NCBI RefSeq assembly: GCF_025137375.1 | Contig: NZ_CP073720.1 | Coordinates: forward strand, 5,790,501-5,854,500 | Source of the DNA: Dactylosporangium fulvum | Lineage (GTDB): Bacteria; Actinomycetota; Actinomycetes; Mycobacteriales; Micromonosporaceae | DNA length: 64,000 nucleotides | Direction: 5' to 3' | In this document: positions 58,672 through 64,000 of the stretch, piece after piece | Layout: the number at the start of each line of letters is the position of its first letter | Position numbering within the stretch: position 1 is the first letter of the stretch | Position numbers and translations under genes: made by a program | The notes under the pieces: generated by a model | Seen by the model: only the letters and a program-made list of their open reading frames with translations | Databases searched by the model: none | What the model was told of the DNA's origin: nothing

Positions 58672-58833
58672 ATGTACGAAGGCGGTGTTGCCGGCGGGGC
58701 CGCCGGAAGTGCGGCGCTGCTGCCGGTGACCGGGCTGTCCATCGGCTGGCAGTTGGTGCTGGGGGCCACGCTCATCCTGGGCGGCATGGCGCTGCTCCGT
58801 CTGGCACCCCGGCCGCAGCGCCGGCGGAGCTGA
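58672..58833 (+). CDS. 53-residue LPVTG-type single-span protein
   Basis: MYEGGVAGGAAGSAALLPVT then GLSIGWQLVLGATLILGGMA, LLRLAPRPQRRRS. The order LPVTG, hydrophobic span, Arg-rich tail is exactly that of a sortase sorting signal, but there is no signal peptide and only 16 residues before the motif. The ATG lies 11 nt after the glycosyltransferase stop, with gaggag-like ribosome bases in the gap, so the two are co-transcribed. It could be a membrane partner of the glycosyltransferase or a sortase substrate exported by its own span. Normal gene callers may drop it. Confidence 0.75.
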   Translation: MYEGGVAGGAAGSAALLPVTGLSIGWQLVLGATLILGGMALLRLAPRPQRRRS

Positions 58834-58849
58834 TCGTCGCGCCACATCC

Positions 58850-58882
58850 GCGGGGTCCGGCCGATGACGGCGCGGACCCCGC
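58850..58882. terminator. Inverted repeat, terminator of the glycosyltransferase operon
   Basis: gcggggtccg (58850-58859) and cggaccccgc (58873-58882) form a perfect 10-bp stem with a 13-nt loop, 17 bp after the stop of the LPVTG gene. The convergent enolase-family gene ends at 58949, so it may serve both. Confidence 0.6.
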
Positions 58883-58948
58883 AACCATTTGCTCAGCGGA
58901 CGGGCCTGCGGACGGCCGCCGCCGGTGGGGCGGCCGTGCCGAGCCTGG

Positions 58949-60157
58949 TCACCAACTGTGCACGGTGCCGTCCTCGAGGCGGTTCACCGGCAGCGACGCG
59001 GGCCGGTAGGGGTACCGGGCGGCGAGTTCCTCGTTGATGTCGACCCCGAGCCCGGGCGTCTCCGAGGGGAACAGGTAGCCGTCCTCGTAGTGGTACCCGT
59101 GCGGGAACACCGCGTCGGTCGCCTCGGTGTGGCGCATGTACTCCTGCAGCCCGAAGTTCGGAATGGCGACGTCCACGTGCAGTGCCGCGGCCATGCACAC
59201 CGGCGACAGATCCGTCGCACCGTGCGAGCCCGAGCGGACGTGGTACATCGCGGCGAAGTCGAAGATGCGGCGCAGATGGGAGATGCCGCCGGCGTGCACC
59301 ACCGTCGTCCGCACGTAGTCGATCAACTGCTCCCGGATCAGCTGCTCACAGTCCCAGACGGTGTTGAACACCTCCCCCACCGCGACCGGGGTGGTGGTGT
59401 GCTGCCGGATCAGCCGGAACCCCTCCTGCAGCTCGGCCGGCACCGGATCCTCGATCCACGTCAGCCCGTACGGCTCCAGGGACTTGCCGAGCCGGGCCGC
59501 CTCGATCGGCGTCAGCCGGTGATGGACGTCGTGCAGCAGCTTCAGCGTCGGCCCGAACTCCTCCCGCACCCGGCCGAACACCCCCGGCACGTTGGCCAGA
59601 TAGCGCTCGGTGGACCACACGTTCTCGGTCGGCACCGCCGCGTCCGCCGGCTCGTAGAACATCTTGTCGCCACTCACCCCGTAGGTGCTGGCCAGTCCGG
59701 GCACGCCGGTCTGCACCCGCACGGCGCGATATCCGAGGTCGACGAAGCGGGCCACCTCGGCGAGCACGTCGGCGACCGTCTCGGCGTTGGCGTGGCCGTA
59801 GACCGTCACGCCCTCGCGGGAACGGCCGCCGAGCAGCTTGTAGACCGGCAGCCCGGCGACCTTGCCCAGGATGTCCCACAGCGCCGTGTCGACGGCGGCG
59901 ATCGCGGTCATCGTCACCGGGCCCCGCCGCCAGTACGCACCCTTGTACAGGTACTGCCAGGTGTCCTCGATCCGGCTCGGGTCGCGGCCGATCAGCACCG
60001 GCGCGACGTGGTCCCGCAGATACGACGCGACCGCCAGCTCACGACCGTTGAGGGTCGCGTCGCCCAGGCCGTACACACCCTCGTCCGTGACGATCTTCAA
60101 CGTCACGAAGTTGCGGTCCGGGCACGTCACGATGACCCGGACGTCAGCGATCCTCAT
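58949..60157 (-). CDS. manD: D-mannonate/D-gluconate dehydratase-like enolase-superfamily enzyme (ManD/RspA)
   Basis: The protein has 402 residues (E. coli RspA 404). MRIADVRVIVTCPDRNFVTL opens the capping domain; the barrel shows the Asp of LLHDVHHRLTPIEAARLGK, LTWIEDPVPAELQEGFRLI, TPVAVGEVFNTVWDCEQLI and the RTTVVHAGGISHLRRIFDFA strand, then GSHGATDLSPVCMAAALH, characteristic of the ManD subgroup. ManD enzymes dehydrate mannonate or gluconate to 2-keto-3-deoxygluconate. A LacI-type operator lies 60 bp upstream. Sugar-transporter genes on the same strand are upstream, beyond the GAF gene. Symbol given by family resemblance. Confidence 0.92.
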   Translation of the reverse strand: MRIADVRVIVTCPDRNFVTLKIVTDEGVYGLGDATLNGRELAVASYLRDHVAPVLIGRDPSRIEDTWQYLYKGAYWRRGPVTMTAIAAVDTALWDILGKVAGLPVYKLLGGRSREGVTVYGHANAETVADVLAEVARFVDLGYRAVRVQTGVPGLASTYGVSGDKMFYEPADAAVPTENVWSTERYLANVPGVFGRVREEFGPTLKLLHDVHHRLTPIEAARLGKSLEPYGLTWIEDPVPAELQEGFRLIRQHTTTPVAVGEVFNTVWDCEQLIREQLIDYVRTTVVHAGGISHLRRIFDFAAMYHVRSGSHGATDLSPVCMAAALHVDVAIPNFGLQEYMRHTEATDAVFPHGYHYEDGYLFPSETPGLGVDINEELAARYPYRPASLPVNRLEDGTVHSW

Positions 60158-60216
60158 ACTGTTCTTCCTTGACTCGGGCGACGAGCTGCCTCGGGTGCGG
60201 AAGCAGTCTGAAATCC

Positions 60217-60235
60217 CTTGCAGAACGTTGTCAAG
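60217..60235. promoter_or_regulatory. LacI-family operator upstream of the enolase-family gene
   Basis: cttgcagaacgttgtcaag is a near-perfect dyad around aacgtt with cttg/caag ends, the classic LacI/GalR operator form. It overlaps a -35 like ttgaca on the minus strand, 60 bp before ATG 60157. No LacI-family gene is in the window, but the sugar ABC operon continues past 64000 and could include one. Confidence 0.65.
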
Positions 60236-60294
60236 ACTCTCGTCGATGTCGGCCTTGACCTGGGTGATTGAACGCGACCACAGTGATGAAAGCG

Positions 60295-61236
60295 TCACAC
60301 GGCCGGGAACCGCAGCTCGACCATGATGCCCGGCGAGCCGGCGACCGTCGGGGTACAGATGACGGCAAGGCCATGAGCCCGGAGGATCTCCGCCACCGCT
60401 CGCGGCACAGGGTCGTCGGAGTGTCGCAGTCCGGCCAGTTCGAGGTACCAGTCCGCGGTGATCGACCCGCCCCCGTGGGTGAGTTCGATCGTCGGCGCGG
60501 GTTCGTCGAGGACCCGTATGCCGAGCTGCCCGCCGGGCGGCGAGACCTTGAGCGCGGTGAACATGACGTAGTCGAGCGCTCGCGACAGCTTCGGCGGATC
60601 GGCACGCACCGGAGCACGGTGCTCCAGCATCAGCGTGATGCACATGCCGCGCGCCTCGGCGATGCGGCGGAGGTCCCGGATGCGATCGTCGGCCAGGTAG
60701 GCGAGGTCGACGGTTCGCTCCAGCCGCACGTCGAGTTGCTCGGTGACGATCAGCCGGCGCAGCTCCAGCAGCTCGGTGACCTGATGCGCCAGCGCCCGCA
60801 GCGCCCGCAGCTGCTCGAGGTTGAGCCGGTGCGGCGCGTGGTCGACGACGCACAGGGTGCCGAGCGCGGCGCCTTCGCTCGTCGCCAGCGGGGCGCCGGC
60901 GTAGAAGCGGACACCGTCGTCGCCGAGGACGTTCGGGTTGTCGGCGAACCTGGCGTCCACGGTCGCATCCGGCACCACCAGCAGGTCCCGTCCCATGATG
61001 GCGTGCGCGCAGAACGACGCCTCGCGCGTCTGCGCGAACGGGACGTCCCCGACCTTCGCCTTGAACCACTGCCGGTCGGTGTCGACGAGCGTGACGAGCG
61101 AATTCTCTGCACCGCAGATCTCCGAGGCGATCCGGACGATGTCGTCGAAGTCGCTCTCGGGCGCGGTGTCGAGGATCGCCATCGAGTGCAGGGCCAGGAT
61201 CCGCTCTGCCTCGTTGCGGGGCACCGGAGCCTTCAT
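60295..61236 (-). CDS. GAF-domain protein with ATPase-like C-terminal region
   Basis: The protein has 313 residues from ATG 61236, which has ggagg 5 nt upstream (an earlier in-frame start at 61275 lacks it). GAF domain at residues about 15-160: ILALHSMAILDTAPESDFDD, LVTLVDTDRQWFKAKVGDVP, SFCAHAIMGRDLLVVPDATV, and RFYAGAPLATSEGAALGTLC. The C-terminal half (PPKLSRALDYVMFTALKVSP, then GIRVLDEPAPTIELTHGGGS) resembles a degenerate histidine-kinase ATPase domain but lacks an H-box and clear G-boxes. A sensor without kinase activity, or one binding a partner, is likely. Confidence 0.75.
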   Translation of the reverse strand: MKAPVPRNEAERILALHSMAILDTAPESDFDDIVRIASEICGAENSLVTLVDTDRQWFKAKVGDVPFAQTREASFCAHAIMGRDLLVVPDATVDARFADNPNVLGDDGVRFYAGAPLATSEGAALGTLCVVDHAPHRLNLEQLRALRALAHQVTELLELRRLIVTEQLDVRLERTVDLAYLADDRIRDLRRIAEARGMCITLMLEHRAPVRADPPKLSRALDYVMFTALKVSPPGGQLGIRVLDEPAPTIELTHGGGSITADWYLELAGLRHSDDPVPRAVAEILRAHGLAVICTPTVAGSPGIMVELRFPAV

Positions 61237-61325
61237 CCCGGCCTCCCAAGCGCTCGGCTCGATCAGGCTCAACAAGGATATGTCGGCCCACGCCGTCCGT
61301 GGGAACCGTCACCAGACCGTGCCGG

Positions 61326-62153
61326 TCAGCCTTTGACGGCGCCGGACGTGAGGCCGGCGACGATCCGGCGTTGAAAGACGAGGGTCACGAGCACGATCGG
61401 GACGGTGACGACAACAGCGGCGGCGGCGATCGCGGCCGTGGGTTGCTGGAACTCCGACGCACCCGTGAAGAACGCCAACGCCGCCGGCACCGGGCGGGCG
61501 TTGTCGGTCGAGGTCAGCGCGATGCCGAAGACGAAGTCGTTCCAGCCGGCGAAGAACACCAGGATCGCCGTGGTGAAGACGCCCGGCGCGGCGAGCGGGA
61601 CGATCACCTTCCGGAACGCCTGCCCGGGTGTGGCACCGTCGACCTGCGCGGCCTGCTCCAGCTCCCACGGGATCTCGCGGAAGAACGCCGACAGGGTCCA
61701 GATCGACAGCGGCAGGGTGAAGGAGATGTACGGGATGATGAGGCCGAGCCAGGTGTCGAACAGCCCGACGACCCGCCAGATGTTGAACAGCGGCCCGACG
61801 AGCGACACGACCGGGAACATCGCGATCGCCAGCGCGAAGGACAGGATCAGCCGCTTGCCGGGGAAGTCGAGCCGGGCGATGGCGTACGCGGCGAACATCG
61901 CGACCACGACACCGATCACGGTCGAGATCAACGAGATGCCGATCGAGTTGATCAGGGCCCGGGTGAACAGGTCGGTGCGCAACACCGTGCGGTAGTTCTC
62001 CAGGCTCCAGTCGGTCGGCCAGAACCGCTGGTTGTTGATGTCGCCGCCGGTCTTGAACGACAGCGACACCATCCACACGAGCGGCGTCAGCGTGTACAGC
62101 AGGATGGCGGCGGCGCCGACGATCCAGCCGGTGGTCTGCCTGCGCGACCTCAT
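61326..62153 (-). CDS. Carbohydrate ABC transporter permease (MalG-type)
   Basis: The protein has 275 residues with six membrane spans. First span WIVGAAAILLYTLTPLVWMV; the MalG-family EAA loop reads LEQAAQVDGATPGQAFRKVI, followed by VPLAAPGVFTTAILVFFAGW. ATG 62153 overlaps the stop of the partner permease (ATGA). It forms the channel with it. No ATP-binding protein gene is visible; such CUT1 systems often use a shared MsiK-type ATPase encoded elsewhere. Confidence 0.95.
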   Translation of the reverse strand: MRSRRQTTGWIVGAAAILLYTLTPLVWMVSLSFKTGGDINNQRFWPTDWSLENYRTVLRTDLFTRALINSIGISLISTVIGVVVAMFAAYAIARLDFPGKRLILSFALAIAMFPVVSLVGPLFNIWRVVGLFDTWLGLIIPYISFTLPLSIWTLSAFFREIPWELEQAAQVDGATPGQAFRKVIVPLAAPGVFTTAILVFFAGWNDFVFGIALTSTDNARPVPAALAFFTGASEFQQPTAAIAAAAVVVTVPIVLVTLVFQRRIVAGLTSGAVKG

Positions 62154-63040
62154 CGTGTGTCCCCGCGGACGGAGCCCAGGTCGGTGCGGAAGCCCTTCAC
62201 GAAGACGAACGCGATCAGCACGACCGACAGGAACAGCAGGACCGACACGGCGGAACCGATACCGAGTGCGACCCGGGTGACGCTCTGCCGGTACGTGAGG
62301 AACGACAGGGTCTCCGTGCCCTGCGCGCCGGCGGTGGTGACGAAGACGTTGTCGAAGATCCGCCATGCGTCGAGGGTGCGGAACAGCAGCGCCACCATGA
62401 TGGCGGGCTTCATGTTCGGGATGGTCACCTTGAACAACCGCTGCCAGAACGTGGCCCCGTCGACGCTGGCCACCTCGTGCAGCGTCTCCGGCACCTGCGC
62501 CAGCCCGGCCAGCAGGAGCAGGGAGATGAACGGCGTGGTCTTCCAGATCTCGGACAGACAGATCACGGCGATCGCCGACCAGCGGTTGCCGAACCAGTCG
62601 AACGTTCCCAGGTGGAGCCAGTTGTCGACGAACCCGGAGTCGAGGGCGAACGCGTACCGCCAGGCGAACGCGGAGACCACGGTGATGACCCCGTACGGCA
62701 CCAGGATCGAGGTGCGCACGGTGCGCCGGCCGATGGTGATCCGGTGCATCACCATCGCGAACGCGAACCCGATCACGAGTTCGGCCGAGACGGTGATGAC
62801 CGTGATGATCGCCGTGGTGACCACATCCTCCCACCACAGCGGATCGCTGAGCACCACCCCGTAGTTGCTCAGCCCGACGAACCTGCGCCCGCCGGGGTCG
62901 GTGAGGCGGTAGCTGAACAGCGACAGGTACACGGCGTTCAACATCGGGTAGGCGGTGACGGCGAGCATGAGGATGACGGCCGGTGCCGACAGCCACCACC
63001 CCAGCCGCCGCTCGTACCGGGTCCGGTCGGTGACGGTCAC
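62150..63040 (-). CDS. Carbohydrate ABC transporter permease (MalF-type)
   Basis: The protein has 296 residues from GTG 63040. Six membrane spans starting LGWWLSAPAVILMLAVTAYP. The EAA loop reads LHEVASVDGATFWQRLFKVT, then IPNMKPAIMVALLFRTLDAW. It overlaps the solute-binding-protein gene (GTGA) and the second permease (ATGA), which gives a tightly coupled three-gene import operon for a sugar. Confidence 0.95.
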   Translation of the reverse strand: MTVTDRTRYERRLGWWLSAPAVILMLAVTAYPMLNAVYLSLFSYRLTDPGGRRFVGLSNYGVVLSDPLWWEDVVTTAIITVITVSAELVIGFAFAMVMHRITIGRRTVRTSILVPYGVITVVSAFAWRYAFALDSGFVDNWLHLGTFDWFGNRWSAIAVICLSEIWKTTPFISLLLLAGLAQVPETLHEVASVDGATFWQRLFKVTIPNMKPAIMVALLFRTLDAWRIFDNVFVTTAGAQGTETLSFLTYRQSVTRVALGIGSAVSVLLFLSVVLIAFVFVKGFRTDLGSVRGDTR

Positions 63041-64000
63041 AGCAGCCTCCGGTCGTGCAGCACGTCCTCGATGAGCCGGGCCGACCGTTTCGGTGTCGAG
63101 TTCGGGTCGACCCGGGCCTGCGGATGCCAGGTGCGCTGGATCGCCGTCGCGATGTCTGCGTAGTACGGCGTGACCGGGCGCGGACCGGCGTCGTCGATCG
63201 ACTCGCGCAACAGGTCCGCCATCGGGAACTTCGCCCGCACCTCGGGATCGTCGTAGACGACGCTGTTGGCGACCGGGTTGCCGGCGCGCAGCATGCGGGC
63301 CTTCAGCATGGCCGGTGCGGTGATGCACCGGACCGCCTCGACCGCCTCCGCCCGGTGCCGGCTGAATCGGCTGATCGCCAGGTTGGTCCCGCCGATCGGC
63401 GGCCTGCTCGGGGTGTCGGCTCTGACCCGCGGGTACCGGGCCCAGGCCAGGTCGTCGAGGACCGGCCGGGGCACCGAGCCGTCCTGCACGTTGCCCTGGA
63501 TGGCGGCGTACACGTAGGGCCAGTTGAGCATGAAACCGCCGTCGGGGCCGTCGAACGTCGCCCGCGACTCCTCCTCGGCCGAGGTGGACAGCGCCGGGTC
63601 GGCCGCCTTCGACGTGGCCAGCTTGCGGATGATCCGGGCGGCTTCCTGACCGGCGGCGGAGTTCACCGACACGGTGGCGTCCCGGCCGCGCTCGTTGTGC
63701 TCGGTGATCGAGCCACCGCCGGAGGTGACGAGGGCGTTCACCCACACCGTGTAGCCCTCGTAGCGCTTGCCCTGCTCGGCGACCGTCGTCCCGGTCCGCG
63801 AAGCAGCGTCGATCATCTGGTCCCAGGTGAACGTCTTGCCGGCCGGGTCGACACCGGCCCGCCGGGCGACGGACTTGCGGTACCAGAGCAGCTGCGTGTT
63901 GGCGAGGTACGGCACCGCGACGAGTTCGCCCTTCCAGGTCGCGCTGCGGCTCGGTGACTCCAGCACGTTCTCGAGCAACCGGGTGCGTTCGCCGGCGCTG
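63037..64000 (-). CDS. Extracellular sugar-binding protein of an ABC transporter (N-terminal part outside window)
   Basis: About 320 residues of the C-terminal part are visible and the frame stays open to the window edge, so signal peptide and lipobox are not seen. SBP_bac_1 features: ELVAVPYLANTQLLWYRKSV, TFTWDQMIDAASRTGTTVAE, GFMLNWPYVYAAIQGN, PPIGGTNLAISRFSRHRAEA (the common GGxxLAIS motif), and PYYADIATAIQRTWH. It delivers a sugar or oligosaccharide to the two permeases. The nearby enolase-family gene suggests an aldonate/uronate or related sugar, by inference. Confidence 0.93.
   Translation of the reverse strand, partial: SAGERTRLLENVLESPSRSATWKGELVAVPYLANTQLLWYRKSVARRAGVDPAGKTFTWDQMIDAASRTGTTVAEQGKRYEGYTVWVNALVTSGGGSITEHNERGRDATVSVNSAAGQEAARIIRKLATSKAADPALSTSAEEESRATFDGPDGGFMLNWPYVYAAIQGNVQDGSVPRPVLDDLAWARYPRVRADTPSRPPIGGTNLAISRFSRHRAEAVEAVRCITAPAMLKARMLRAGNPVANSVVYDDPEVRAKFPMADLLRESIDDAGPRPVTPYYADIATAIQRTWHPQARVDPNSTPKRSARLIEDVLHDRRLL

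Noticed and set aside
1..64000. tRNA, rRNA, CRISPR arrays, integrases or prophage genes
   Set aside because: No TTCGA-type tRNA loops in context, no regularly spaced direct repeats and no phage or recombinase motifs were recognised.

Overview
This window comes from a high-GC, Gram-positive actinomycete. Nearly every gene uses C or G in the third codon position, GTG and TTG starts are common, and genes are chained through 4-nt ATGA/GTGA overlaps. Gene content (an ECF sigma factor with a CU044_5270-type partner, CGNR zinc-finger, F420-type luciferase-like oxidoreductase, XRE-NB-ARC-TPR regulator, BlaI/M56 pair, a non-flagellar-looking chemosensory operon) fits Micromonosporaceae, for example the Actinoplanes/Dactylosporangium group. 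That placement is inference. No tRNA, rRNA, CRISPR array or intact insertion sequence was seen.

Layout. 1-9.2 kb: the tail of a TIGR04222-like membrane protein; a 1-kb gene-free stretch with hairpins and a nested palindromic element; a PQQ-type propeller gene; a decayed spot; then ThuA and Gfo/Idh genes, a DUF1963-like gene, a two-component system, a MerR regulator and a Nudix gene. 9.3-19.7 kb: mixed housekeeping and accessory genes, including a DUF1861-SRPBCC fusion. 20.1-30.6 kb: a ten-gene chemosensory operon, all on the + strand, mostly overlapping. 30.8-40.4 kb: an AfsR-like NB-ARC/TPR regulator, small membrane proteins, a secreted coiled-coil protein, an L,D-transpeptidase, a VTT membrane protein, and a BlaI/M56 pair. 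40.4-50.4 kb: potassium uptake (kup and kdpFABCD, with no kdpE). 50.4-57 kb: a membrane protein, then a Ser/Thr kinase with two WD40 blocks coupled to a zinc-ribbon TPR protein, and a protein with two YezG-like repeats. 57-58.9 kb: a gene remnant cut at a palindrome, then a GT2 glycosyltransferase followed by a 53-residue LPxTG-like protein. 58.9-64 kb: a mannonate-dehydratase-like enolase behind a LacI-type operator, a GAF protein, and a sugar ABC transporter that runs off the end.

How the genes work together. The chemosensory operon encodes a soluble receptor with two signalling tips, a three-CheW-domain scaffold, CheB, a HEAT protein, CheR, two receivers, CheA, a STAS protein, and a second soluble receptor-like protein that carries a CheZ-like D-x3-Q motif. 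It has no transmembrane receptor, so it most likely reads an internal signal. The potassium block has a 20-bp box (GGCGTA, eight variable bases, then CGTCAAG within the same 20 bp) twice upstream of kdp and once upstream of kup. This suggests one regulator controls both systems. The enolase and the sugar ABC transporter look like a uronate/aldonate uptake and catabolism set.

Most promising for follow-up: the cytoplasmic chemosensory operon (20077-30636), the shared K+ box, the DUF1861-SRPBCC fusion, the GT2/LPVTG pair, and the nested palindromic repeat family (964-1199 and 57109-57158).
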